This document shows positions 36,154 through 46,990 of a stretch of DNA of 64,000 nucleotides, piece by piece (the first letter of the stretch is position 1; the number at the start of each line of letters is the position of its first letter). Under the pieces are notes generated by a model that saw nothing but the letters and a program-made list of their open reading frames with translations, had not been told where the DNA came from and searched no databases. A program made the translations under genes and the position numbers. Source of the stretch: Adiantum capillus-veneris (lineage: Eukaryota; Streptophyta; Polypodiopsida; Polypodiales; Pteridaceae); NCBI GenBank assembly GCA_014529385.2, contig CM043959.1, positions 51,199,253 through 51,263,252 of the forward strand, given 5' to 3'.

Positions 36154-36380
36154 TGTTGAAATTAGGGTTGCAGAGAAACGCACATAGCTTGGAGAAGACG
36201 AAGGAAGCTCAAGGCACACAATAGAGAGTGTGTTACTTAATGTGCAATGGAAAGATAGATAACCCTAGAGTGATGGGCGTATATACAATGCACGGGGGAA
36301 AAAACCTCCTAAACAAGGAAAAAATGCCCCGACGGTCCTAGTGTGTTCACACACATCACTACCACATGTATATGGTAACA
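36154..36380 (-). repeat. 5' LTR of the - strand copia
   Basis: 227 bp matching 18,282-18,508, followed by the target duplication ACTTC at 36,381-36,385. Confidence 0.92.
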
Positions 36381-36385
36381 ACTTC

Positions 36386-37020
36386 ATATACCACATTGAT
36401 GATGCTACATCCGCTCTTCATGCTTGGCAAACCCTAGAGTGTCTATTTGATGCTTGAGGTATGCATTCCTAGATGAGCCTCAAAATTCAGCTTTATGGTT
36501 TAAGTATGCAAGACAAAGATGATGTTGCTAGCATTGTCAAGAAACTTAAGATTATCTCAACCTAACTTATTTATGCTAAGGTACAAGTTCTAGACGAGGA
36601 TAAAATATCCATCCTCCTTAAAGTCCGACCAAGTAGCCTTGATAATAAGAAGAGAGATCTCATCACTACCATTGAAGACATAATCAACTGACTTCTAAAG
36701 GAAGAGAAATGAATTGCCACTTACACAAGGTCTAAAAATAACGCAATGGTTGTAAAAGGTTAAGGTTACTCACATTGTGGAAAAAGAAACCATAAACCAA
36801 AAGATCGCTTCCACATTAAGGTGTGTCCTCATTGAAACAAGAAATATACACCAATATTTGTTTTTCAAAGACAATGCTAAGAACCAAAAGAATCCTAGAG
36901 ATTCCAAAGACAAAGTACATATTGTAGAAGAAGAAGAAGGGGATGTCAATATTGTTTACTATGAGGATGTATTTCCCCTAACGCAAAGTTTGGTGGTAAG
37001 ACCTACCCTTTTGCATTAGA
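36386..37020 (+). pseudogene. Copia gag of the outer element, 3' part
   Basis: It continues the gag from 18,281. The frame reads I-Y-H-I-D-D-A-T-S-A-L-H-A-W-Q-T-L-E, then several stops, V-K-K-L-K-I, and a zinc knuckle near 36,770-36,810 (C-G-K-R-N-H preceded by C-x2) with an altered last Cys spacing. An acidic tail ends near 37,020. No protease or pol follows before the 3' LTR at 37,121. Confidence 0.75.
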
Positions 37021-37120
37021 TTCATCTTATAAGCCATATGGATTTACCCAATGTAGCTTATATTAAACTCTTTGATTAGAATCCATGCGTTTTGTGTAAT
37101 GTTCAACTTACGAAGGCGTC

Positions 37121-37530
37121 TATTGGGGTAAGCCTTTAGCTTACACTTAATATGTGACCAATCCCTAAACCCAAACATATTAGTATGCACCCTTATGTGC
37201 ATGGATACAAACTCCTACATAGAGTTCACTAACACATGCTACAATTATAGCCACATGCTACACATTAAAGACACATGCTACTTATTGTAGCCCATATGCT
37301 ATTTTCCCTTTTACATATATGGTGCATGTCACTTTCATCACTAATTACTACCTTCCATCTTTAGCCTATATAAGACAATTGTGCTAAAACTTTATTCCCT
37401 CTTAATTCCAATCAGTCAAGCAAGGTTCATGTTATTACGTTTGCACTCTCCATCTAATCTACCCTCTTTATTTCCTTGGTGCTCACACAATGATGAACTC
37501 CATAGTGTCCTATCCATCATAGCACTAGCA
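37121..37530 (+). repeat. 3' LTR of the outer copia element
   Basis: It matches the left LTR at 16,337. It starts TATTGGGGTAAGC, so the terminal TG has mutated to TA, and ends CACTAGCA. Confidence 0.82.
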
Positions 37531-37727
37531 CTTGCTTTTTGTGAAGCTGAACAATTCAAATGTTGAGTCTTTTGTAGGTAGTGGTTGAATCTCGGTGAGA
37601 GTAATTAGATGCCTCCTATGTATCAATGCTACACATAATCTTATCTAACTCAAGGTATACTACTTCTCAGTGATGGATATGACCTTCATAACTTGTCACC
37701 ATGTGTGTGTGTGTGCGTGCCAGCAAC

Positions 37728-38890
37728 TGTAACATTTAATGGCCTAAAAACTTGTGTGTAGCGGAAATTAGCATGAACATAGTGGGCATTTCATTAGAAT
37801 AGATTCCTAATGAGAATTACAAGAGTGCTTGGGTGGAGAGAGCAAAAAAAAGAATAACACCTAGTTAGATAGCATCAACAATACTTTCAAAAGAGAGAGA
37901 AATTAAGCTATTGACAACAGTTGAGGACCGGATTTACATGGAGCCGGTCCCCCCTCCAAAAGGCTTTGTACTATGGTTTCTCTCATTAAGAGAGACATTG
38001 TACAATACAATTCTTTGTGTTCCTTCAAGACTATCTAGTGCAATGAAGATGAAATCTTCGTGCACTAAGCAAAAAACTTATCAAACACAACATCAATTCT
38101 CTCCGGTCTCAGACCCAAGACCTCACACACCTTCGAAGATGGTGAGAGCTAGCGGGGTATGAGAGTAGATTGAGAGGAAGAAGGAGTAGTCTTACGAGAA
38201 AGATGTACATCTCCTCACATAATCACTCATATTAGCATAGCTTAGCTTAGTAATTAGCATGGTAGAGGAGATGAGCATCACAAAGCCAAGAGTTGTTGGT
38301 GTAGGCCTCCCTTCTCACAAGCTTGGAGTAGGTGGTAAGCTTTCCATTAAAGCTTGAGAAGGAGAGAGAGTCTTCTTTAATTCACACATGAGATTGTGTG
38401 AGTGTGTGTGTGATAATGCCTTGAAAAAATCAGCCCCCTCTCTCTCTTGGTCGACCCCTCTTGCTATTTGCTCATGCTCCACTCTCATTGGATCTCCCTA
38501 GGGCTATAACCAATGATAATTAAGCAGTATAAGTGATAGCCTTCTGAAATGTGTCCCCCTTTCCCATTTTTTTTAGAGATTTATGTAATTAATAAATGCA
38601 ACTAAACTCTCATTGGACCCCTTTGCCTCCTGGCCAATAGGAATCAGGCAAGCCATTGGGCTGCTGAATGCTCATTGGACCCCCTAGGAGACTGTCCAAT
38701 AGTCTTCTAGAGAGATTGATTCTCATTGGTTTTTTTATTAAGTGTTTTTAAATTAATTAAACTAGATTTACTCTAGCCTAATTCTCATTGGTCCACCTCC
38801 AAGGCCATCCAATAGGAATTGGGTACACCTTGTGGGCATTTGGGCTAGGGAGCTGACATGTGTCCCTCATTCCCTTTGTGTAAAGGGAGC

Positions 38891-38925
<35 letters not shown>

Positions 38926-39302
38926 TTTCTCTCTCATCCCCTAATCCCAAGGCTCGCCCCCTCCTATGTAGGGATTGATAAAGACTTTTGGGACACATAC
39001 AAAGCATCCAATTCCCCCCATGCTTGACCTTTGGACACAACCTTTGAATTTTGGAACCTTAGCATTTTGGAAGTCTTAATGGGCTGAACCTTAGGGTCTT
39101 TTCAGCCCATTGTTGCACATGGATCTTTTGCAGATGGCCCCCCCTTTGGATCACTATTTTCCCTCCTTTGGATCCCTACTGTGGCCGGTCTGCTAGCTTA
39201 ACCAATATTCTAGATTTTTCTCCCTTGGCACTTCCCCATATTAAATGATCAGTTTAACATGAGAAAATCATTTAGGAGATTTAGATATTGATTATTATGA
39301 CA
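37728..39302 (-). repeat. 3' LTR of the chromovirus
   Basis: 1,575 bp, TGTAACATTTAATGG to ATTATTATGACA as read on +. It has a GT run at 38,891-38,922 and a short GT-rich stretch at 38,397-38,412. It lacks about 40 bp present in the right copy near 55,592-55,632. Confidence 0.9.
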
Positions 39303-39648
39303 TTACCTCTCTCTTGAAATCATAGTCGTCCTCGACTATGGGGTAGAGAAGATAAAGCATATTCATTAGTCCTTTTCATAGCGGGTAGAGGATCCCTATG
39401 TTACCCTATGACATCATTCCACAATGGATGACTAGTCCATTTGGCGCTTGAGAGCCTGAGGCTGCTGCAAGCATGTTTGCACATTAGTCCTATCAATCTT
39501 CCATAGTAGAGTGACAAGCTCTACTTGGTGTTTGGGAGACGTCGTCTCCGAAAGCTTGATCTAAGCATGCATACTACTTCATTTTTGTGCACAATAAAGA
39601 AAAAGAGAGTCTTATAAGACAAAAACTTTGTTCATTTTTTACATTTGC
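39303..39648 (-). other. Chromovirus 3' untranslated region and polypurine tract
   Basis: The - strand ends TTTCAAGAGAGAGGTAA right against the LTR, a plausible polypurine tract. No coding frame is seen in this stretch. Confidence 0.6.
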
Positions 39649-40101
39649 TTACTCTTGGGAAGCATTGTAAGCATTGACACGGTTTAGGTTATCCTTTAAT
39701 TGTATGCGTTGCATCCATCTAGCATCTTCAAAAGAATAATTCTTAAACTTAATAAGATATCGTCGGATAGTCTTACCGCCTCTTAGTACCTTGTCTTCAC
39801 GTCGGAGAATGGACTCGGGCTGCAACACCTCTTCTTGGTCCTCGATCTCTTGTGGGTCTTCAGTAGTTGGTTCTTGAGGTGGCTCTCCTTTGTAAGGCAT
39901 TAATAGGATCACATGGAAAGCATTGTGTATGAGCCATTGATTGGGCAACTTGAGTTGATAGGCCACCTCATTGATTGGCCTAAGAATATGGAAGGGACCA
40001 TAGTATCTTTTTGCTAGTTTAGCATAGTACTTTTGGTGTCCCGTAGGATTCTCGCCATCGTGTGCCTTAATCGAGCCTTGGGAAATTTTAATAAGACCCA
40101 A
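39649..40101 (-). pseudogene. Chromovirus integrase C-terminus and chromodomain
   Basis: A 150-codon frame. The first part has [12 protein letters not shown], the GPY/F-type module, then A-Y-Q-L-K-L-P. About residues 90-130 read [11 protein letters not shown] then [15 protein letters not shown], a chromodomain with the aromatic residues expected of the methyl-lysine cage. Chromoviruses use this domain to direct integration to heterochromatin. It is in the same frame as RT, offset from the integrase core by indels. Confidence 0.85.
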
Positions 40102-41043
40102 TCATTTTCTTTAAAGTCTTGGGCTCTTCTATGCTTGTTAGCAGTAGCCTTTTGCCTTTGTTGTGAGATAGAGATAGCATCCTTAATCTTTTGAAAATAT
40201 TCTTGTAGGTCTTGGCTATACTCATCTGCAGCAGCGAAGATCTTCCCATGTACCTTAAGTAGCAAGGGACTTTTTGATCTTCCCTCAATTACCTCGAAAG
40301 GTGCTTTTCCCGTGGAAGTATGTACAGTGTTATTGTAAGCACACTCCACTAAGGGTAAGTACTTCTCCCATTGGGATCTGTGATCTACTTCCGTTACATA
40401 GGCTTTTAGTAGATCGAGAATTGTTAGGTTAGCTATTCCACTTTGGCCATCCGTTTGTGGATTATAGGCCGAAGAGAAGTTTAGCCTTGTCCCTAAATTC
40501 TCAAAGAGACCCTTCTAGAAATTACTGGTCATTCTAGGATCTCTATCTGACACTATGGACATTGGCAAGCCATGGTACTTGAAAATTTGTGAAATGAAGA
40601 GGGTTGCCGTTTGTTGACAGGTATAAAATGAGCTTGTTTACTGAACCTATCTACTATCGTCCATATTCATGTATTCCCATGGATAGACTTAGGCAATCCA
40701 AAGATAAAATCCATGGATATGCTATCCCATGGTGTATTAGGGATTGGCAAGGGTTGAAGCAATCCAGGTTGCTTCCCTCTATCAAATTTTGTCTTTTACA
40801 TACCATACATTTAGAAACATACTCTTGTATGTTCACTTTCATGGTAGGCCAATAGAAATATGTTTCAATTCCCTTTAAGGTAGACTGAATCCCTCTATGC
40901 CTTGCATAAGGAGGAGCATGAGATTCATACATTACTTTCTCACGTAGTGAGTTAGTAACACATAGTCTATTGCCATAGAGAAGATAACCATCTTGTAAAG
41001 TAAATGGTTCTTCTTTCTTCCCTAATGCAAGGGCTGAAATCAC
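40014..41043 (-). pseudogene. Chromovirus integrase (zinc-binding and core)
   Basis: The - strand first gives the H2C2 region (H-A-P-P-Y-A-R-H-R-G, then C-M-V-C-K), with the tryptophan motif Y-F-Y-W-P-T-M. After a frameshift near 40,790 it gives the core: S-M-D-F-I-F-G-L-P with the first Asp, D-R-F-S-K-Q-A-H-F, a degraded D-R-D region near 40,550, and Y-N-P-Q-T-D-G-Q near 40,450. The C-terminal frame 40,349-40,014 has V-E-C-A-Y-N-N. Multiple stops make it inactive. Confidence 0.82.
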
Positions 41044-41244
41044 ATCTCAAAAATCGGGATCAATAGCATACTCATCTATCATTGAAGATAGATCATTGTG
41101 AGTTGCTATGGAAACCGCATTTACTCTCGGCCGTCTTGAGTGTGCATCTGCTACTTGATTATGCTTGCCAGCAATGTGAGTAATATGAAAATGAAATTGT
41201 GAAAGGAAATTTTCCCACCTCATTTGTTTGTCGGAGAGCTTGGT

Positions 41245-42807
41245 CTACGTCATGAAGTACTTAAGACTTTGGTGATCCATTCGCAGAATGAAAGGAGTCC
41301 CCAATAAATAGTGCTTCCACGAGTCTAAGGCATGTAGAACTGCAAGGAGTTCCTTTTCATATATTCCTAGAGATTGCTCAACAGGGTCGAGCCTTCGACT
41401 TTCATAGCCTATGGCGTGCCCTTCTTGAAGCAAAACAGCTCCAAGGCAATCACCACAAGCATCATATTGGACCTCAAATGGTTTTGAGAGATCCGTTAAT
41501 GTAAGCACATGTTGAGAGATAAGCTTTTCTTTAAGCTTTTCGAAAGCATTTTTCTCCTTAGCAGACCATGTATACCTAATGCTGTTCTTTGTTAGGTCAT
41601 GTAATGGTCCCGCAATTTGTGAGAACTTTTCTATGAAGCGTCTATAGTATGCACACATAGCTATAAAGCTTCTTAGTTCATGAAGATTCCTTGGTTTAGG
41701 CCATCCTTTTATTACCTCTAACTTTGATGGATCCATTTGGATGCCATCTTGAGAAATAATGTTACCTAAATACTGAATCTCTTGCAAGAAAAATTCACTT
41801 TTCTTTCGATTTACATAAAGTTTATTCTCTCTTAAAACTTGAAATATTACCTGGAGGTGTTGCTTGTGTTCGTCTAATGAATTAGAGTAGATGATAATAT
41901 CATCAAAGAACACTCCAGTGAAGGTTTGATGAGGCCTGAACTGCTTCTCCATCAAGCGGTAGAATGTGGCTGGTGCATTGGTCAAGCGAAAAGGCATGAC
42001 AATGTATTCGTAAAGACCAAACGTGGTGCGAAATGCGGTCTTTACAATGTCTTGATCAACTATCCTTATTTGATGATAGCCACTTTTTAGGTCAATCCTA
42101 CTGAAGTAGGTTGATCCTTGTAGCTTATCAAGTAGGTCTTCTACCCGTGGAACGGGAAACCTATTCTTGATAGTGATCCTATTTAGTGCTCTATAGTCGA
42201 CACACATGTGATATGTGCCGTCTTTGTTTTGCACTAATAGCACAGGTGAGCAAAATGGAGATGAGCTAGGCCTAACCATGCCCTTCTCAACTAACTCATG
42301 CACTTGTTGCATAATCTCCTCTTGTTGAGCTTGAGAAACTCTATAAGGAGGTTTGTTAGGTGGTGAACTTCTTGCAAGAAGTTCAATTGCACGGTCATCA
42401 TTACCTCGTTTAGGAGGTAGCTCACAAGGGATGTCGTCAATAAAGACATCTTGAAACCCCTTGATAAAATTGGATAACTCTAATTCATTTTGGTTGCTTT
42501 TATTTTCTTTTGCTAAAGAATTAGGTTCATTTTGAGAATCTTTAACAAAATCCATGTACACGAAAATAGAGCTCTTTATCGACTTGTTGAAAGCTGGTGT
42601 ATGTACAATGGGGATAGTGTTACCCATTTCCTTAGCATCTATATACATATCTTTTTCCCTGAACTTAAAGGAGATTCTCCTTTCAAGAAATTTAACATCG
42701 GCAGCCAGGCGGTCAAACCATGGCGCCCCTAGGATTACATCCTCATGCTTGAGAGGAGAGATAAAGAAGTCCTCTTTGTCCACATAGCTTTGGACATGAA
42801 GCCTCAA
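41245..42807 (-). pseudogene. Chromovirus reverse transcriptase-RNase H
   Basis: A 520-codon frame. It begins in the protease-RT linker (I-L-G-A-P-W-F-D), then RT: L-P-P-K-R, Y-R-V-S-Q-A-Q, V-R-P-S-S-S-P-F-C-S-P-V, C-V-D-Y-R-A-L-N, F-S-R-I-D-L-K-S-G-Y-H-Q-I, V-M-P-F and the catalytic F-D-D-I-I-I-Y-S. RNase H follows: Y-D-A-C-G-D-C, with Glu in Y-E-K-E-L-L-A-V and R-M-D-H-Q-S-L. The frame stops at 41,245 just before T-K-L-S-D-K-Q-M-R-W, which continues in the same frame. The long open frame suggests modest age. Confidence 0.9.
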
Positions 42808-43104
42808 TTTTCCCGATTAAGGGAGTGACTGAAGATTCTTGCCCCTTGAAAGCACTGGGGATAGTGTTACCCATTTCCTTAGCATCTATATACATATCTT
42901 TTTCCCTGAACTTAAAGGAGATTCTCCTTTCAAGAAATTTAACATCGGCAGCCAGGCGGTCAAAACCATGGCGCCCCTAGGATTACATCCTCATGATTGA
43001 GAGGAGAGATAAAGAAGTCCTCTTTGTCCACATAGCTTTGGACATGAAGCCTCAATTTTCCCGATTAAGGGAGTGACTGAAGATTCTTGCCCCTTGAAAG
43101 CACT
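42610..43104. repeat. 247-bp tandem duplication inside the protease-RT linker
   Basis: Copy 1 starts GGGGATAGTGTTACCC at 42,610, copy 2 at 42,857. They are almost identical; I see one inserted A (CAAAACC against CAAACC) and one substitution (CATGATTG against CATGCTTG). The duplication disrupts the pol frame. Confidence 0.93.
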
Positions 43105-43737
43105 GTCTGCGGGTAGGACATCTCCCATCTCGTATGCTTGTATGCCTAGCTTGGTGGCCAACTCTATAGATATAAAATTGTGAGTAGAACCAGGGTCAAA
43201 GAGAATATAAGCATCATGTTCTCTTACCTTTCCCCAAGCATGGCATAGAGGAGATCCTTTGTGGTGAGTTTGGTGATTCTCCTCCTCTTGTATTTCAACC
43301 AAGGTAGCTCTAGGAGGATCATGGCGGGTGTTCTTTTGGGGACAAGCGCGGTACGCATGCCCTTGTTCGCCGCACTTGAAACACCGGTTATCCTTGCGAT
43401 AACGCTCAAGCTCTTCAGGAGAGAGTTTGTTTTTACCTTTGTAAACTCCCTTCTCTTTAGCTTTGTTGGAGTTGCCCTTAGGAGAATTTTGGACATTGTC
43501 CTTCCCCTTAGGCTTGTTGGAACCCTTGTTTTCCGTGGGCTTATTATTTCTTTTAGGCCCCGTTTGGAAATTGATTCGAGAGGCCACCATAGTATGGTGT
43601 ATTACCGCCGATATGGTACGTGGCCTTTGGGAGTTGACATACTCCGCCATTTCTTCGGTTAAGCCCACACAAAATTGTTGCTTTTGCTCTCCAAAATCCA
43701 ACTTTTTGAAGACAGTGGTTTGAGTTGTAGGTCCCAA
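42991..43737 (-). pseudogene. Chromovirus gag C-terminus and protease
   Basis: The frame ends the gag capsid (F-C-V-G-L-T-E-E-M) and has a basic linker, then one CCHC knuckle C-F-K-C-G-E-Q-G-H-A-Y-R-A-C. The protease follows with F-D-P-G-S-T-H-N-F-I-S, where the active-site D-S-G has become D-P-G. The frame runs into copy 2 of the 247-bp duplication and closes at 42,991. Confidence 0.85.
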
Positions 43738-44709
43738 AACTTGTCTACATATTTGTGGATGGATTCATAGAGAGAGAGCTTTAAGCTTCGCCATTCGGTG
43801 AGTACTTTGTCTTTGGCATCGGTGGCCAAAAAATGCTTCATAATGGAAGCTCTTAAAGCTTTCCAGGTTCATGGAGCTTCACCGTTGGCTTGTAGGCTAA
43901 ATCACCATTGCCTGGCGGACTTTTGAAAGTGCATAGCTACATGGCGTAGCTTAGAGGACTCCGTGAAGCCCTCATCTCCAAACGCCACATCAAATTGTTG
44001 GATAAAGGCCAAGACTTTGTCCATAGCACCAAAGGAGCCATCATAGGTAAGGAAAGAGATTCTCTTTCCTCCGTCTTTGAACTTGTTCAGCTTGGACGAC
44101 CTCTTCCATGCGGCATAGGATTTCCTATGGCCTCTTCTTTTTGATGGTTCAAAGGTTGCATCATCACTTTCTTCAAAAGGTGAAGAATTTGAGGAAGGTG
44201 GAGAAGAGGGTGACCTCTTTCTCGCCTTTTTCTTGTCTTGATCTTCATCGTCTTCACCATCACTTTCATAAGAGGAAGAGGATGAAGAAGATGGAGAAAA
44301 GGGTGTCCTCTTTCTCGCCTTTTTCTTCTCTTGCTTTTTGTCATCCCTCTTTGAAGTATAGTGTGGAGAAGGGTGCGATGGTCTTCTCCGTTTTGGAGGT
44401 GATGGAGAGCGTTTTAGCCCGCCGTCTTCGTGGAGCCATCTCCATCGAGGTGGCGAGAGACTCACTTCTTTCTCGTTCCTTTGGTGGAGGCTCTTGAGTT
44501 CTCCTTTGAGAAGGAGATGCATCATCAAGAAGTAAATTCTTGAGCCCTTCGTATGGATTCTCTTCTTCTTCCCGAATCGGAGAGAGACCTCTTTTGGAAG
44601 TCTCACAAGGAGGCTTCCTAGGTGTTCTCTCGTCATGGTGGGGAGCTTGGAGAATCCCATGCGCACGTAGCTGCCGTTGCACTTCACTTTGGAGAGATGG
44701 ATTGCCCAT
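43738..44709 (-). pseudogene. Chromovirus gag, N-terminal and capsid part
   Basis: The ATG at 44,709 opens a frame M-G-N-P-S-L-Q, rich in Arg, Lys, Pro and Glu. A frameshift near 44,340-44,400 leads to Ser/Glu/Lys repeats (K-K-K-A-R-K-R occurs twice). The capsid follows: F-L-T-Y-D-G-S-F-G-A, V-L-A-F-I-Q-Q-F-D, L-R-H-V-A-M-H-F, then T-E-W-R-S-L-K-L-S-L-Y-E-S, with stops between. It is Ty3-type gag. The low-complexity basic N-terminus is unusual. Confidence 0.78.
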
Positions 44710-45540
44710 GGCTTGTTGAAGCCTAGGAGTTCTACAAGATGGGGAGCAAGTTTTTTTGAGCGACAAAAAAAATGAGCGATCTCTCAAAAAAAAATGTGAA
44801 TTAGAGAGGTTTTCAAAAGTGCTAATAAGAGAAAAGAGATGGCCATAGAGTATAGCAAAGACACAATTAAAGAGACATTGCAAATGATATTTACAAACCA
44901 AAAGATTCTTACACACAAACCAATGTATATCAAGTGACATGACAATGCCTTTTCAAACAATATAGTACACAAGAGCCACAGGTGTTGTGGAAGGATAAGG
45001 GAATTGTGGGCCAATGTGAGATGCTTTTACACAAATAAGGCCTCACAACTAGCTATGTGTCCATGGGGTGCTGGTAGGAAAATGATAGCCAATGGAAGAG
45101 AAGGATTATTCCAAGCTATCCTAGGGATACATCCTAAGGCTATGTTAAGGGGTGTTTTCTCTATGTCGCTTGCTTTCATTGGCAAAGCAATTTGGGTTGG
45201 TTGTTAGGCCTATAGCTACTAGTTGTTTTGTTCCCTCAGAAAGCATGGTCTTCCATCTTGCATTTGTGCGGGAAGTGAGATCACGGAGCTCTAAGCAATT
45301 ACAAAGAAAAAATTTGGTAGACAAAACAACCAATAGGAAATTTTGGGTTAGGCCTTTCTATGCGCTTGCATCTACCCTTTGCGAACTTGATGCCTTCATC
45401 TAAATTTAGCCCTATGTGTCATTTTTTTATATTCAAGATTATAACCTACTTTTCAATATTTTCCTCATATATAACAAGCCACAAAGTTGTTGTTCTCTTG
45501 CGTAGTGTTCACAAAAAGTTGAAGTTTAGTGTATTTGTAG
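44710..45540. other. Leader/unassigned sequence upstream of the chromovirus gag
   Basis: Only short frames are present and none is recognisable. Short A- or T-rich runs occur near 44,760-44,800. Confidence 0.4.
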
Positions 45541-45554
45541 TTGACGTGAATGAG

Positions 45555-46370
45555 ACCAGTGCTATTTCAAAGGGTTGCAAAGGCGATCGCTCTATTTTGG
45601 GCTGCTACTATTGATGACAATCCCAAATGGTATTATAGTGATGAGTGCTGATTTATAGTCACATTATTGTTGTCTACAAATTATCTCGTTATTTTGGGCC
45701 TTTCAAATAATTGTACTTTCATTAAACTTTAGCTAGAGACATTTCTAGCCTATTGTTAACTCTTTGATATGCACATCTCGATGAAACAATAATAATCACT
45801 CCGATAGCTAGCAGAGCACGCCCTTTCATGCCCCATTTAAACAACACAATGTTTCTACTCCTCCCCACCAGTTTTGTGTTGTAAGCAAAAGAAAAGGTTG
45901 GCACTCACTTTCTCAATGGTGTCGTGTAGCTTGGCGTGTATACGGTTGAATAGCTCATCTGCTGTGAGTAAACACCCCAACTTATTTAATTATCCCCGTC
46001 AATTAGCTTCTCCTTTCAAAATATATTGCTACAGGTGTTGGAAATATACCTCTGTGTCCCCTTGCTTGTATGAACATATTGTTTCCCCTCATCAACCGTT
46101 ATCACCATGTCGATCACATCTCACCTCGCCCTACACATATATAGCCGATAAAATGATCGTTCCCTCTACAAATGAGTTGGCTCTCTTCTTGGCCCAGATC
46201 TACAAAAGCAACTTGACCCCACTACCATCTGAGGCGACCGTCTAATGTTCCATTTGGGTTGTTAAATCAAAGCGATGATAATACCACATAGAGTTGTCAT
46301 CAATAGTAGTAGCCTAAAATGGAGCGACGGCCTTTGCAACCCTCTAAAATAACACTCATCATCGCTTGCT
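45555..46370. mobile_element. Foldback/inverted-repeat DNA element
   Basis: An arm at about 45,559-45,645 returns in reverse complement at about 46,271-46,356. The best-matched part is GGGTTGCAAAGGC, CGCT.TATTTT.GGCT and CTACTATTGATGACAA. The arms are about 85-90 bp and roughly 80% matching, with a 600-bp middle that has no recognisable gene. The middle frame at 45,874-46,245 is not identified. The class is unknown; a non-autonomous MULE- or CACTA-like element is possible. Confidence 0.6.
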
Positions 46371-46407
46371 GGAACTAGTTCGCACTAACACGGACTAGTT
46401 TGGAGTA
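46368..46407. repeat. Degenerate copy of the 40-bp palindromic motif
   Basis: TGCTGGAACTAGTTCGCACT and the following bases resemble the palindromes at 46,991 and 47,379, but with more mismatches. Confidence 0.6.
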
Positions 46408-46421
46408 GATTTAAATGCAAT

Positions 46422-46942
46422 TATTTGATTAAAAAAGAGAAAATTACCAAAATACCCTATAGTTTGTGGAAATTCCCAAAATACCACTCAAATTTTAAAA
46501 AATTCCTAATATACCCTTGCATTATTTTGGGATAGATTTGCCCCAACTTTTGTGTAGTCTAATAATGTTAGTGACAATGGATATTTTTTTTTTAGCATCT
46601 TAGACAAGATTATTCACCAATTAATGAGCTCACAAATCGAGGAATTTGTGTAAAGAATGAACAATCCCGAAGAGCAATCAATACCTCTTAAATCCTAGCT
46701 CTATCATCTTTTATTGAGGAAAACCAATCTTCCTATGAAGAGTTGAAAAAAACTTGTTTTTGTAGATGTTGCTAGGTTAATTAGGTGTATTTTGAGAATT
46801 TTGGCAAAATTGAAGGGCATTTTGGGAAGTTTTGGCCATATACACGTGGTACAATGGTAATTTTTCAAATTTGAAAGGTATTTTAGGATTTTTCACAAAG
46901 TATAGGGGTATTTTTTTTAAAATTTTTATAATCAAATCAAAA
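46422..46942. mobile_element. MITE-like element with long imperfect inverted arms
   Basis: Left arm 46,422-46,520 and right arm about 46,800-46,942 are inverted copies. The shared order is TATTTGATTA, AAATACCCTATAGTTTGTG, TCCCAAAATACC and CAAATTT. No gene lies between them. The A/T-rich AAAATACC phrases repeat within each arm. The size of about 520 bp fits a non-autonomous inverted-repeat element. No clear target duplication was found. Confidence 0.6.
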
Positions 46943-46990
46943 ACTCATTTGTATAACATGTAAAGGAGCACTACTTCTGCTTGCAGACGC

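Larger units (their letters stand above)
18282..36380 (-). mobile_element. - strand Ty1/copia element with two nested insertions
   Basis: It is bounded by 227-bp LTRs and by the target duplication ACTTC at 18,277-18,281 and 36,381-36,385. Two elements sit inside it: 19,285-26,646 and 26,804-32,356. Without them it is about 5.2 kb, the normal copia size, with the order gag, protease, integrase, RT, RNase H. The LTRs differ at about 13 of 227 sites (my count by eye). It landed in the gag of the outer element. Confidence 0.92.
16337..37530 (+). mobile_element. Outer copia-like LTR element, split by nested insertions
   Basis: Matching LTRs flank this span (16,337-16,753 and 37,121-37,530), with a primer site after the left one and a copia-type gag inside. 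A - strand copia has inserted into the gag at 18,282. Removing that insertion and its duplicated ACTTC leaves about 3.1 kb with gag but no pol, so the element lost its pol or was already non-autonomous. No target duplication is visible (flanks AACAT and CTTGC), consistent with great age. It is the oldest layer of the stack. Confidence 0.8.

Noticed and set aside
43261-43662. A 133-codon + strand hydrophobic frame
   Set aside because: It is the antisense of the chromovirus gag/protease frame.
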